Shown one piece after another: positions 28,857 to 37,707 of a stretch of 64,000 bases of DNA (position 1 is its first letter; every line of letters begins with the position of its first letter). Location of the stretch: positions 868,001 to 932,000 of the forward strand of contig NZ_JAQNDM010000001.1 of NCBI RefSeq assembly GCF_028368975.1, written 5' to 3'. The notes under the pieces are model-generated. The model was not told the DNA's origin, ran no database searches, and saw only the letters and a list, made by a program, of their open reading frames with translations. Source of the stretch: Stigmatella ashevillena (GTDB lineage: Bacteria > Myxococcota > Myxococcia > Myxococcales > Myxococcaceae). The translations under genes were made by a program, and so were the position numbers.

Positions 28857-29624
28857 ATGAGCGGCCCTGCACACGCAAAAGGTGAGTGGGAAACCTACTG
28901 GAAGGAAACCGCTCGCCTGGCCGGACAGTCTGAGACGGACAGCAGCTCCATCTGGGAGGTCGAGGCCGCCCAGGCCTCCGCGAAGGACATTGCCCGGTTT
29001 CAATCCTTCATGAGGCCCGAGCTGCCGCTGGTGGATCTGGGGTGCGGCAGTGGCATCCAGACGCGCTACCTGGCCCAGCACTTCCAGCGGGCCATCGGCG
29101 TCGATGTGTCCCAGTCTGCGATAGAGTTGGCCGCGCAGAGCAATCCGCACCCCGGCCTCCAGTACCGCGTGCTGGACGTGTTCGACACCCAGGCGGTGCA
29201 GGCCTTTCAAGCGGAACACGGGGACGTCAACATCTACATGCGCACGCTGCTGCACCTGATCCGGCCCGAGGCAAGGGCCCGCTTCGCGGCGTCCATTGGA
29301 ATGCTGCTCGGGCGGCGCGGCGTCCTCTACCTCTATGAGTTGGGCGCGGCGGCGGGCGAGTACTTCCACGCCTGGATCCAGCGCAATGGGATGCCCGTGA
29401 GCCTGCAGCGCGTCCTCCAGATGGGCATCCAGCCCGGCACCGTCACCCGGGAGCACGTCCTGGCCATGTTTTCCCCTGAGCGGTTTACGATCGTGGCGGA
29501 TGGCGAGTCCCCCAGCGCCCCCATCCCGGTCCGGGTGATGAGCCCCTCCCCCACCCCGGTCCTCGCCCCGGAGGCCTGGGCGCCTCCCGGGTACTTCATG
29601 GTCCTCCAGCCACGAGAGCCCTAA
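28857..29624 (+). CDS. SAM-dependent class I methyltransferase
   Basis: 255 residues, ATG at 28857 with GGAGA 7 nt upstream. Rossmann methyltransferase: motif I LVDLGCGSGIQTRYL (about 60-75), motif II acidic IGVDVSQSAIELA, post-motif region LLHLIRPEARARF. The N-terminal WETYWKE start is common in thiopurine-type and small-molecule methyltransferases. Substrate unknown. It is followed after 22 bp by a cytochrome P450, suggesting a two-gene tailoring unit acting on a small molecule. Confidence 0.8.
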   Translation: MSGPAHAKGEWETYWKETARLAGQSETDSSSIWEVEAAQASAKDIARFQSFMRPELPLVDLGCGSGIQTRYLAQHFQRAIGVDVSQSAIELAAQSNPHPGLQYRVLDVFDTQAVQAFQAEHGDVNIYMRTLLHLIRPEARARFAASIGMLLGRRGVLYLYELGAAAGEYFHAWIQRNGMPVSLQRVLQMGIQPGTVTREHVLAMFSPERFTIVADGESPSAPIPVRVMSPSPTPVLAPEAWAPPGYFMVLQPREP

Positions 29625-29646
29625 CCTCCCCACAGGAGCCAGCGCC

Positions 29647-30888
29647 ATGAGCTACGCCGTTGCCAGTACCGCGTTCTATCCCCGCTACGACCTGCTGGAC
29701 CCGAGCTTTCCGAAGAGCCCATACCCCCTGCTGCACCGGATGCGCTCCGAGGAGCCTGTCTTCTGGTTCGAGCCGCTGAACACCTGGGTGGTGACCCGCT
29801 ACGAGGAGGTGTCCTCCATCCTGAAGGACCCCATGCGCTTCAGCTCGCGCCGGGCCGACCGGATGCTTCAAGCGCAGTTGCCCTCGGACACGCCGCCCAG
29901 CATCCGGCAGACCATTGCCCATGTCATGTCCCTGGCCGCCATGTTCTCGGATCCACCGGTGCACACCCACCTGCGCTCCGAGGCCAACAAGGGCTTCTCG
30001 CCCCGGGCCATGGTCCCCATGGCCCAGCGCATCCAGAAGGTCACCGATGAGCTGATCAGCCGGGTAGAGGGCCGGGGAGAGATGGACGGCTTCCTGGACT
30101 TCTTCGAGCCCTTCGCCCTCACCGTCATCGGCGACTTGATGGGGGTGCCTCGAGAAGATCAGCCCCTGTTCATCCCCTGGACGCAGAAGACGACGAAGCT
30201 GCTCGGCGGCTCCAAGTTGACCCTGGAGGAAGCACAGGCCTCTCTGCGGGCCTTCGAGGAGATGAACGCCTACCTCGCCCAGGCCTTGGCGGAGCGGCAG
30301 CGCAACCCGCGAGACGACATGATGAGCTTCCTGGTTGCGGGCTACGACCCCGAGCGCTTCCCCCTGGAGGCCCTCGCGGGGATGTGCTCCGAGATCATCG
30401 GCGGCGCCAATGCCCCCACCGGCGATACGCTCGGCAATGCCCTGCTCGCGTGCCTCTCCCATCCGGAAGAGCTGGAGAAGGCGCGCCGCGATCCCACCCT
30501 CTGGAAGAGCGCAGTGCCCGAGCTGCTCCGCTACGACGGGCCGATCATCTTCTGGAGCCGGTTGGCCACGGAGGATGTGGTGCTCGGCGGCAAGCGCATC
30601 CGCGCGGGGCAGATGGTGTACGCCTCGATGGCGGGCGCCAACCGGGACCCCGACGTCTTCCCCGAGCCCGACCAGCTGGATTTCTCACGTCCCAATGCCC
30701 ACAAGCATGTGAGCTTCTCGTTCGGACCCCACCATTGCATCGGGGCGGGGCTGGCGCGAATGGAGATGACCCTTGTCTTCGAGACGCTCTTCCGCCGGCT
30801 GCCCAGCTTGAGGCTGGCCGGTCCAGTGCAATGGCGCGAGGGCAGCCTCACCACCCGGGGCCCGACCCGCATCCCCCTGGTGTTTTGA
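29647..30888 (+). CDS. Cytochrome P450
   Basis: 413 residues, soluble bacterial class I P450 needing external ferredoxin. Landmarks: I-helix oxygen-binding stretch IIGGANAPTGDTLGNALL, the ExxR motif in VPELLRYDG, and the heme-binding loop FSFGPHHCIGAGLARME with the axial Cys. The I-helix has Pro-Thr rather than the usual Asp/Glu-Thr before the Gly, so proton delivery may differ. No redox partner gene is adjacent. Its TGA directly abuts the stop of the convergent helicase. Confidence 0.92.
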   Translation: MSYAVASTAFYPRYDLLDPSFPKSPYPLLHRMRSEEPVFWFEPLNTWVVTRYEEVSSILKDPMRFSSRRADRMLQAQLPSDTPPSIRQTIAHVMSLAAMFSDPPVHTHLRSEANKGFSPRAMVPMAQRIQKVTDELISRVEGRGEMDGFLDFFEPFALTVIGDLMGVPREDQPLFIPWTQKTTKLLGGSKLTLEEAQASLRAFEEMNAYLAQALAERQRNPRDDMMSFLVAGYDPERFPLEALAGMCSEIIGGANAPTGDTLGNALLACLSHPEELEKARRDPTLWKSAVPELLRYDGPIIFWSRLATEDVVLGGKRIRAGQMVYASMAGANRDPDVFPEPDQLDFSRPNAHKHVSFSFGPHHCIGAGLARMEMTLVFETLFRRLPSLRLAGPVQWREGSLTTRGPTRIPLVF

Positions 30889-33429
30889 TCACGTCCCGAT
30901 GCGCCGCAGGATGAGGATGGGGCCATCGTCCAGCTTGCGACCTCGCAGGTCGATCTCGCAGTCCAGCAGCCAGTCCCCGTGCCCCTCCGGGTCCATGATG
31001 CGCTGCTGCGTTTCCCACTGCCGGGGGCCCGCCTCCTTGAGGAACGTCAGCGACGGCCGACGCGCCGCGGGCGTCAGCACCACCACCTTGTGCTCCTCGA
31101 AGTAGGGCGCCATGGCCTGCTCCAGTTTGGTGGCCGTCCACTCCCCCACCGCCCCGTCCAGCATCGCCAGCGCATCCCCGTAGCGCTTCTGGCCCAGCAC
31201 CCGAAGCAGCCGGTGGAGTTCCTCGCGAACGCGCGCGGCGAAGGCCTTGGGATCATCCGTCAGCTCGCGGGGCTTGAGCTCCACCACCGGTTTCGGGGCC
31301 AGTACAGCCTCCGGGTTCTTCATCCGCTCCCACTCGTCTAGCAAGCTGGAGTCCACCTGGCGCAGCGTGGCGCGCAGGTGATCGATGAAGTCCTCCACCG
31401 TCTCGTCCCGGAAGCGCTCTGGCACCGTCTGCACCAGCGCCTTGTACGCGTCTCCCACGTAGCGCAGGAGCACCCCCTCGCTGCGCTGCAGGCCGTACTC
31501 ACGCACATAGTCGTGGAAGGACATGAAGCGCTCGAACATGTCCCGGACGATGGACTTGGGCCGGATGTTCTCCTGCCCCACCCAGGGGTGCTTGGCCGCG
31601 AACAGGTTGAAGGTGCCGTAGATGAAGTCCCGGTTTGGCTTGGGCCACTCCAGCTTCTCCAGCTCCGCCATCCGGTCGTCGTACTCGATGCCCTGGGCCT
31701 TCATCTCCGCGATCTTCTCGCCCTTGAGCTGGTGCAGCTGCGCGTAGAGCACCACCTCTGGGTTCTCCAGGATGGACTCCACCAGCGTCACCACATCCAG
31801 TGCGTACGACTCCGTCGTGGGGTCCAACTGCTCCAGGGTGTCCAGCAGGTACAGGGACAGGGTCTGGTTCAGGGAGAAGTCCCGCTGGAGCCCCTCCGCC
31901 ACCTTCACCACCGCCCCGCCCGGCCGCTTCTCCACGTCCACGATGCCCGCCCCCCTCAGCGTGCGGAAACAGGCCGCGGCCGTCTTCAGGTGCTTGCGCT
32001 TCTTGTAGTCCGAGTCATGCGTGCGCTGGATGAGCTGCACCAGCCGGCGGTAGCCGCCGCTGCCCTCCGTCAAATCGCTCTGCAAGAGGTTGAGCAGCAG
32101 GCCGTGGGACACCTCGAAGCGCGACTCCAGCGGCTCCGGCATGCCGTTCTGCAGCCGCTCGAAGGTGCTCTTGTCATAGTGGACATAGCCCTTCTGGGGC
32201 GGCTTGGCCTTGGGCGCCTTCTTCTTGCCCGCGGCCTCCTTCTGCGTCTGCTTGACGTTCTCGACCACGTGGTCTGGCGCCTGCGCCACCACGCTGCCCT
32301 CGTCGTCGTAGCCCTTGCGTCCCGCGCGGCCGGCGATCTGCTGGAAGTCCCGCACGCTCAGCGTGGCCAGCTTCTCGCCATTGAACTTGAAGAGCTGCGT
32401 GAAGAGCACCGTGCGGATGGGGATGTTCACCCCCACCCCCAGCGTGTCCGTGCCGGAGATGACCTTGAGGTGGCCCGACTGCGCCAGCTTCTCCACCAAC
32501 AGCCGGTACTTGGGCAGCAGCCCCGCGTGGTGCATCCCCACCCCGTGGCGCAGGAAGCGCTGGAACTCCTTGCCGTAGGGCGTATCGAAGGGGGCCTCCA
32601 TCAGCGCCTGGCGGATGGCCTCTTTCTCCTCCTTGGTGCAGAAGTCCACGCTCATCAGGTTCTGCGCCTGCTCGGCCGCCGCCCGCTGCGTGAAGTTCAC
32701 CAGGTAGATGGGGTACTTGCCGCGGGCCACCAGGTCCTGGATGGTCTCGTGCAGCGGCGACTCGCGGTAGTCGAAGTCCAGGGGCACCGGCCGCTTCGCG
32801 CTGCGCACCGACACCACGTCCTTGCCGGTCAGCTTCTTGAGGCCCTCCTCGATGATGTGCGTGTCGCCCAGCGTGGCCGACATCATCAGGAACGTGGTGT
32901 TCTGCAGGCCCAGCAAGGGCAACTGCCACGCCGTGCCCCGCTCCCGGTCCGAGTAGTAATGGAACTCGTCCATCACCACGTAGTCCACCGGGGCGCGAGA
33001 GTCGCGCATGGCCATGTTGGCGAGGATCTCCGCCGTGCAGCAGATGATGGGGGCCTCGCGGTTGATGCTCGCGTCGCCGGTGAGCATGCCCACGTTCTCC
33101 GGGCCGAAGGCATCGCAGAGCGCGAAGAACTTCTCGTTCACCAGCGCTTTGATGGGGCACGTGTAATAGGAGACCTTGCCCTCGGCCATGGCCTTAAAGT
33201 GCAGCGCCATGGCCACCAGGGACTTGCCCGAGCCCGTGGGCGTCTTCAGGAACAGGTGGTTGCCCGCCAGCAGCTCCAGGACCGCCTCTTCCTGCGCTGG
33301 GTAGAGCTCCAGCCCATTCGACGTCACGTAGCCGACAAAGCGGTTGAGGATCTCGTCGGTGCTCAGGGGCGGCTCGCCACGCGCTGGCAGCAAGGCAGCC
33401 AGGGGGGCGCGTTTCTCGGGGGTGGCCAT
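30889..33429 (-). CDS. DUF3516 / Ski2-like DEAD-box helicase
   Basis: 846 residues from the ATG at 33429; frames extending further upstream run antisense through the SDR gene and are not credible. Superfamily 2 helicase: Q-region LYPAQEEAVLELL, motif I TPTGSGKS, motif II as DEFH (VVMDEFHYYSD), motif III SATL, motif V GVNIPIRTVLFTQL, motif VI QIAGRAGRKGYD. A Lys-rich linker (AAGKKKAPKAKPPQK) precedes a long C-terminal DUF3516 region (about 480-840). RNA or DNA unwinding is known for the superfamily; the cellular role of DUF3516 members is not established. Divergent from the SDR gene with 66 bp between starts. Confidence 0.9.
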   Translation of the reverse strand: MATPEKRAPLAALLPARGEPPLSTDEILNRFVGYVTSNGLELYPAQEEAVLELLAGNHLFLKTPTGSGKSLVAMALHFKAMAEGKVSYYTCPIKALVNEKFFALCDAFGPENVGMLTGDASINREAPIICCTAEILANMAMRDSRAPVDYVVMDEFHYYSDRERGTAWQLPLLGLQNTTFLMMSATLGDTHIIEEGLKKLTGKDVVSVRSAKRPVPLDFDYRESPLHETIQDLVARGKYPIYLVNFTQRAAAEQAQNLMSVDFCTKEEKEAIRQALMEAPFDTPYGKEFQRFLRHGVGMHHAGLLPKYRLLVEKLAQSGHLKVISGTDTLGVGVNIPIRTVLFTQLFKFNGEKLATLSVRDFQQIAGRAGRKGYDDEGSVVAQAPDHVVENVKQTQKEAAGKKKAPKAKPPQKGYVHYDKSTFERLQNGMPEPLESRFEVSHGLLLNLLQSDLTEGSGGYRRLVQLIQRTHDSDYKKRKHLKTAAACFRTLRGAGIVDVEKRPGGAVVKVAEGLQRDFSLNQTLSLYLLDTLEQLDPTTESYALDVVTLVESILENPEVVLYAQLHQLKGEKIAEMKAQGIEYDDRMAELEKLEWPKPNRDFIYGTFNLFAAKHPWVGQENIRPKSIVRDMFERFMSFHDYVREYGLQRSEGVLLRYVGDAYKALVQTVPERFRDETVEDFIDHLRATLRQVDSSLLDEWERMKNPEAVLAPKPVVELKPRELTDDPKAFAARVREELHRLLRVLGQKRYGDALAMLDGAVGEWTATKLEQAMAPYFEEHKVVVLTPAARRPSLTFLKEAGPRQWETQQRIMDPEGHGDWLLDCEIDLRGRKLDDGPILILRRIGT

Positions 33430-33495
33430 CACGGGGATGGAATCTAGGCGGCGAATCGGGACTCCACCCGGAAAAATCTCTGAGAGACTGCTCCC

Positions 33496-34317
33496 ATGTC
33501 CAGCGTGCAAGGAAAGACGGTCATCATCACAGGCGCTTCGGTGGGGATCGGCGAGGAGCTCGCGCTCGTCCTTGCCGCACGGGGGGCGAACCTGGTCCTC
33601 GCCGCCCGGAACGAGGAGGCCCTCGAAGGGGTGAAGCGGCGGTGCGAGCAGGCCGGCGCGCGCGCCATCACCGTGAGGACGGACGTGGCCCAGGAGGGGG
33701 ACTGTCGGCGCCTGGCCGAGCGCGCCATCGAAGCGTTCGGTGGCATCGACATCCTCGTGAACAACGCGGGCATCACCATGGGGGCCCGCTTCGAAGAGGT
33801 GAAGGACCTGTCGCTCTTCGAGCGCGTCATGCGCGTGAACTACCTGGGGGCTGTCTACTGCACCCACTTCGCGCTGCCCTCCCTCAGGGCCCGGAAGGGC
33901 CTCCTGGTGGCCATCTCCTCGCTCACCGGGAAGACCGGGGTGCCCACGCGAACGGGCTATTCGGCCAGCAAGCATGCCATGCAGGGCTTCTTTGACTCCC
34001 TGCGCATCGAGCTGCTGGGCTCGGGGGTGGATGTGCTCGTCGTCTCTCCCGGCTTTGTCGCCACCGGCATTCGCGACCGAGCGCTGGGCCCTGACAGCAA
34101 GCCGCTTCAGCGAAGCTTCCGCGATGAGAGCCGGGGGAACATGGATGTGGCCACCTGCGTGGCCATCATCCTCAAGAGCATCGAGCGCCGCGATCGCGAC
34201 GTGGTGATGACCGCGCAGGGCAAGGTGCTTCAGTTCCTCAAGCTCGTCGCCCCCGGCCTCGTGGATCGCCTGGCCCAGCGGGCGTTCCGGAAGAACAGCG
34301 CCTCCTCGGAGGCCTGA
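33496..34317 (+). CDS. Short-chain dehydrogenase/reductase
   Basis: 273 residues. Classical SDR: TGASVGIGEELA nucleotide-binding loop near 12-19, NNAGI, catalytic Ser in VAISSLTGK and Y-x3-K in GYSASKHAMQGF. The C-terminal region (VVSPGFVATGIRDRALG, hydrophobic tail) resembles the DHRS7B-like group acting on lipids or steroids, but the substrate is unknown. It is followed after 10 bp by a conserved small gene, likely co-transcribed. Confidence 0.85.
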   Translation: MSSVQGKTVIITGASVGIGEELALVLAARGANLVLAARNEEALEGVKRRCEQAGARAITVRTDVAQEGDCRRLAERAIEAFGGIDILVNNAGITMGARFEEVKDLSLFERVMRVNYLGAVYCTHFALPSLRARKGLLVAISSLTGKTGVPTRTGYSASKHAMQGFFDSLRIELLGSGVDVLVVSPGFVATGIRDRALGPDSKPLQRSFRDESRGNMDVATCVAIILKSIERRDRDVVMTAQGKVLQFLKLVAPGLVDRLAQRAFRKNSASSEA

Positions 34318-34327
34318 GGACGGCCGC

Positions 34328-34684
34328 GTGCGCTTCCCCGTGACGCCCGACGGGCGGTACTTCGTGGTGCGCGGCAGGCTGTGGCGCTGCACCAACCCGA
34401 CTCTGGGCCCCCGGCAGCGCGGGGTGCTGACCCATGCCCTGATGCGGGCCCGGGCGGAGATCCGGCGCGCCCTGGCCGCGGGGGACCTCGATGCCGAGGG
34501 TGCCGCCCGGGCCCGGGTGAATCGTGCCAAGATCGGGCTCGGAGAGCGCGGCCCCGTGTGGTGGAAGGATGGTGCGCCGGACTTCAACCGTCACCTGGTG
34601 AAGAACACGCCCTACGCCGACTGGTACGCAGGGCTCGAACCCTCTGAGCCCCCACCCCCTGGCCGCCATCGCGGACGCGGGTAG
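34328..34684 (+). CDS. Conserved small protein of unknown function
   Basis: 118 residues from a GTG at 34328, with GAGGA 7 nt upstream overlapping the SDR stop. It begins MRFPVTPDGRYFVVRGRLWRC, has a basic helical middle (LTHALMRARAEIRRALAAGD), then GERGPVWWKDGAPDFNRHLVKNTPYADWY, a highly conserved block of a widespread proteobacterial family with no known function. Many charged and aromatic residues suggest a nucleic-acid or nucleotide interaction, but that is a guess. Its TAG directly abuts the stop of the convergent gene. Confidence 0.75.
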   Translation: MRFPVTPDGRYFVVRGRLWRCTNPTLGPRQRGVLTHALMRARAEIRRALAAGDLDAEGAARARVNRAKIGLGERGPVWWKDGAPDFNRHLVKNTPYADWYAGLEPSEPPPPGRHRGRG

Positions 34685-35647
34685 CTACCCGCTGCCCACC
34701 AGATCGAACATCTGACCGACCCCCTTGGCCCGCGCCACCTCGTACAGGGCCCGCGCCACCGCCACGTCCTGCACCGCGAGTCCCGTGGAGTCGAAGAGGG
34801 TGACTTCGTCCGCCAGTCGGCCCTTCTTCTTCCCAGCGACCACCTCTCCCAGGGTGCCCGCGATCTGCTCACGACGGAGCAGTCCGTCGTGCAAGGGAAC
34901 GTTCACCTCGCCCGAGTGCAGCGCTTGATCCTCGTCGTCGATGAAGATCCGCCCCTGCTGCAGGATGCCCGGCTCCAGTTCCTGCTTGCCGGGAGCATCC
35001 GCGCCCATGGCGTTGATGTGTGTGCCCGCCCTCACCCACTCGCGCTTCACCACCGGCGAGCGCACGGGGGTGGAGGTGCAGACGATGTCGGCGCCCGCGG
35101 CCTCCTGGAGGCTGACCACCCGCCCTCCCTTCTCCGACTGGAGCACCTTGGATGCGGCCTCCGAGGCATCGGCGAGCAACAGTTCCAACCCTTCGAACAG
35201 GGCCCGGTGCGCGTCGATCAGCACGCGCGCCTGCACACCACATCCCACCAGCCCCAGGGTCCGCGGCTTCGCCTGGGCCAGGTACTTCGAGGCCACCCCA
35301 CCCGCCGCCCCCGTGCGCCATGCGGTCAGCAGGGTGCCATCCAGGATGGCCAGCGGCGAGGCCGTCTCCGGATCGCTCAGGATGTAGACCGCGCGCACCG
35401 TGGGAAGGCCGTGCTTCTGGGGGTTGCGCGGGTGGGCGTTCACCCACTTCACCCCCGCCGCGCCGTCCAGGAAGGCCGGCATCGCGCGGAAGTCACCGTC
35501 GTACTTCGGCAGGGAGAGGTACACCTTCGAGGGCATGAGCGCCTCGCCACGGCCGTGCGCCAGAAAGGCGCGCTCCACGGCGGTGAGGCCCAGCTCGACA
35601 GAGTAGAGGGAGCGCAAATCACTCGCGCTCAAGAGGAGGGTTGGCAT
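34685..35647 (-). CDS. Ornithine cyclodeaminase / mu-crystallin family dehydrogenase
   Basis: 320 residues from the ATG at 35647. NAD(P)-dependent family that includes ornithine cyclodeaminase, alanine dehydrogenase and ketimine reductases. Landmarks: MPSKVYLSLPKYDGDFRAMPAF (substrate Arg/Lys region), KWVNAHPRNPQ, the Rossmann loop LGLVGCGVQARVL, CTSTPVRSPVV, HINAMGADAPGKQEL and the C-terminal VTLFDSTGLAVQDVA. Which substrate is used cannot be decided. Divergent from the DUF2378 gene across a 254 bp region with an inverted repeat. Confidence 0.85.
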   Translation of the reverse strand: MPTLLLSASDLRSLYSVELGLTAVERAFLAHGRGEALMPSKVYLSLPKYDGDFRAMPAFLDGAAGVKWVNAHPRNPQKHGLPTVRAVYILSDPETASPLAILDGTLLTAWRTGAAGGVASKYLAQAKPRTLGLVGCGVQARVLIDAHRALFEGLELLLADASEAASKVLQSEKGGRVVSLQEAAGADIVCTSTPVRSPVVKREWVRAGTHINAMGADAPGKQELEPGILQQGRIFIDDEDQALHSGEVNVPLHDGLLRREQIAGTLGEVVAGKKKGRLADEVTLFDSTGLAVQDVAVARALYEVARAKGVGQMFDLVGSG

Positions 35648-35735
35648 GCGCGCCTTATAACGGAGCGGGCCCGTTCTGTTGGACACGGCCTCTCGCTCTA
35701 GAGGGCTACTGGCAGAATTTTTTACGCATGGTAAA

Positions 35736-35781
35736 ACCTCGTTTAGTCGTGATTCTTCGTTCTTTTGTCCGCAAACGAGGT
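35736..35781. promoter_or_regulatory. Long-loop inverted repeat between divergent genes
   Basis: ACCTCGTTT (35736-35744) and AAACGAGGT (35773-35781) are perfect 9-bp inverted arms separated by 28 nt, inside an AT-rich divergent intergenic region. It could be an operator with two half sites or an RNA stem. Nothing else recognisable is in 35648-35901. Confidence 0.35.
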
Positions 35782-35901
35782 CCCCATTTTCACTGTGGGT
35801 CCCTCCCCTGATCGCTACCCAACACTGGGAGCGACAGACCCCTGAACGTCCTTTCACCACGGTCAAGCAGTTGTCCGCTCGGTCGTGTAGGGTGCGCCGC
35901 C

Positions 35902-36525
35902 ATGAACCCAGAGAAGCTCGTCCATGCCCAGACCGTCGAGGCGCTGTTCGTCCGCGCCTTCGAGAACCGGCTCACCCCGGCCTGCCGGGAAGCCCTGAGG
36001 AAGGCCGGGTTGAACCTCGATCACAAGCTGGAGCGGACGTATTCGCTCGATCAGTGGAAGGACTTCCTGCGGATCGCCGCGGCCCACGTGTACGGGGGGG
36101 TCCCCGCCGAAGCCGCATACTACTCACTGGGTGAGCGCTTCATGGACGCCTGGTTCGGCACTTTTCTCGGCCGGGCTCTGCTGGGCGTGGCCAAGCTGGC
36201 GGGCCCCCGGAGAATGCTGCTGCACGCGGGCCACGGCTTCCGAGCAGGTAACACTTTCAGTGAAGTCACCATCGTGGAGCGCGGGCCCACGTCGCTCGAG
36301 CTGGGCATGAACGATGTGCTGGCGGATCAGCCCACCTTCGCGGCGGGGCTGCTGGCCCGGGCCGTGGAGCTTTCGGGCGGCTGGCGCGTGGTGGCCATCC
36401 CCGAGGGCTTTGACGGGACGACGTGCACCTTCCACATCCGTTGGGCGGAAGCCCCCGCCGTGGCCTCCCTCAACGGGAATGCCACTGCGGATGGGCAAGC
36501 AGCCGACTCTCGACCTCGGGCGTGA
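35902..36525 (+). CDS. DUF2378 (TIGR02265) myxobacterial protein
   Basis: 207 residues, the usual size of this myxobacteria-restricted paralogous family. Landmarks: VHAQTVEALFVRAFENRLTP near the N-terminus, YSLDQWKDFLRIAAAHVYGG, AYYSLGERFMDAWFGT, and the C-terminal FHIRW strand. Soluble, no signal peptide. No biochemical function is known for the family. The last 56 bp overlap the 3' end of the convergent MnmC-like gene. Confidence 0.85.
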   Translation: MNPEKLVHAQTVEALFVRAFENRLTPACREALRKAGLNLDHKLERTYSLDQWKDFLRIAAAHVYGGVPAEAAYYSLGERFMDAWFGTFLGRALLGVAKLAGPRRMLLHAGHGFRAGNTFSEVTIVERGPTSLELGMNDVLADQPTFAAGLLARAVELSGGWRVVAIPEGFDGTTCTFHIRWAEAPAVASLNGNATADGQAADSRPRA

Positions 36526-37318
36526 GCGGTGCCCCATGCGGCGCCCGGGAGGACGAGCGGTGCCACCGCTCCAGCCACCGGGCCCCCAGGGGCGCCTCCA
36601 GCGCTTCCAGGTGGGTGGCGGCCACCGTGGTCTCCCCCTTGGTGCCGGTGGACACGCCCGCACCAACGTAGAAGCCCGCCAGCAGCAAGGTCACCCGGGT
36701 GGGCGTCGCCGCGCTGTACGTCAGCAGCCGCGCGCCCTCCCCCGCTTTCTGACACCGCGCCCGTACCCGGGCCAGCACGGCCTCGGTCCACATGTCCGGG
36801 TTGGAGGCGGGGGAGAAGGGATCGAAGTAGACGAGATCCGCAGGAGGCAGCGCCCCTTCCAGGTGCGGCACCGCATCTCCCAGGAGCAGCCGCCAGTGAA
36901 GCCCTTCCTCGGCCCACTGCCCATCGCGCATCAGCCCCTCTGCCGCCTCCCGGAAGGGCTGTAGGAAGGGAAACCCCTCCGGATCCGCCAGCGCCAGCCG
37001 CAACGGGGCGAGATCCACTTCCAGGCTGATCACCTCCAGCGCCCGCCGACGCCCAGCGCCCAACCCACGCGCACAGGTGAGCGCGGCCACTGCGTTGGTC
37101 GCGGCGCCCAGCCCCACATCGAGCACCACCAGCGGGGGGCCGGGCTGCGCCAAGCGCTCGGCCAGCCGGGGCTGATCCACGTAGAGGCGCAGCGCTTCCT
37201 GCCAGGGGCCGACGCTGGGGTGCATCACCTCGCCGTGCCCCAGGTGGCGCACCGCCCGGGAGCCATTGCGGAGGGTGACCAGTTCAAAATCGCCGTCGCG
37301 TGGATTGTCGGAGGACAC
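36470..37318 (-). CDS. MnmC/MnmD-like SAM-dependent methyltransferase
   Basis: 282 residues if it starts at the GTG at 37318; a TTG at 37357 would add 13 residues and neither has a strong ribosome site. The fold shows LVVLDVGLGAATNAVAAL (SAM loop), acidic ISLEVDLAPLRLA, and the family-defining LVYFDPFSPASNPDMWTEAVL, matching the MnmC methyltransferase domain that completes mnm5s2U34 in tRNA. The oxidase half of MnmC is absent, so it resembles stand-alone MnmD-type proteins; an internal insert with LLTYSAATPTRVTLLLAGFYVGAG follows the family pattern. tRNA is the likely but unproven substrate. Confidence 0.75.
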   Translation of the reverse strand: MSSDNPRDGDFELVTLRNGSRAVRHLGHGEVMHPSVGPWQEALRLYVDQPRLAERLAQPGPPLVVLDVGLGAATNAVAALTCARGLGAGRRRALEVISLEVDLAPLRLALADPEGFPFLQPFREAAEGLMRDGQWAEEGLHWRLLLGDAVPHLEGALPPADLVYFDPFSPASNPDMWTEAVLARVRARCQKAGEGARLLTYSAATPTRVTLLLAGFYVGAGVSTGTKGETTVAATHLEALEAPLGARWLERWHRSSSRAPHGAPLTPEVESRLLAHPQWHSR

Positions 37319-37707
37319 GGTTCCCGGGGAGTGGAGACAGGAGGACTTCTCCCACAAGGGGCGGGGGCCGTCACGGTCCGACGCATCCCTACACCGGAAC
37401 CTGTGGAGGAATGGGACAACCCGGAGAACTCAGTGTTCTTCCCCTCCCCACCCTTTTGGGGGCGGAGGGCTGACGTCTTTTCAGTCTCCCCCCTGCAACC
37501 AGGCGAATTGATTGGCGCCGCAATCAACTTCCCTCTTCCAGAACACTGGACGCATGCACAGTTTCCCATAGACGCACAGCGTCACAACCTATGGCACGCC
37601 AGTTGCTATCGACTCAGCGAGTCATTCCCCGCGAGACGGGGGCGGACCTCGGATGAGGGGCGGCAGCCCGGTTCCCGTCCGAATCAGCGGACATCTTTCA
37701 GGAGGAA
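37319..37707. other. Intergenic region between the MnmC-like gene and opgG
   Basis: 389 bp without a convincing gene. It contains a GC-rich imperfect hairpin (37442-37469, CCCTCC with GGAGGG around a TTTT loop) and, further right, a perfect inverted repeat TTGATTG-GCGCCG-CAATCAA (37508-37527) in an AT-richer patch 180 bp before opgG. The repeat is the best candidate operator for the opg operon. AGGAGG at 37700-37705 is the opgG ribosome site. Confidence 0.4.

Noticed and set aside
31378-33447. 689-codon open frame on the plus strand opposite the DUF3516 helicase
   Set aside because: The helicase on the other strand has all its motifs; the opposite product is a biased Leu/His/Arg/Val string without domains.
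33430-34587. N-terminal extension of the helicase frame upstream of 33429
   Set aside because: It runs antisense through an intact SDR gene and lacks any domain; the ATG at 33429 fits the family start.
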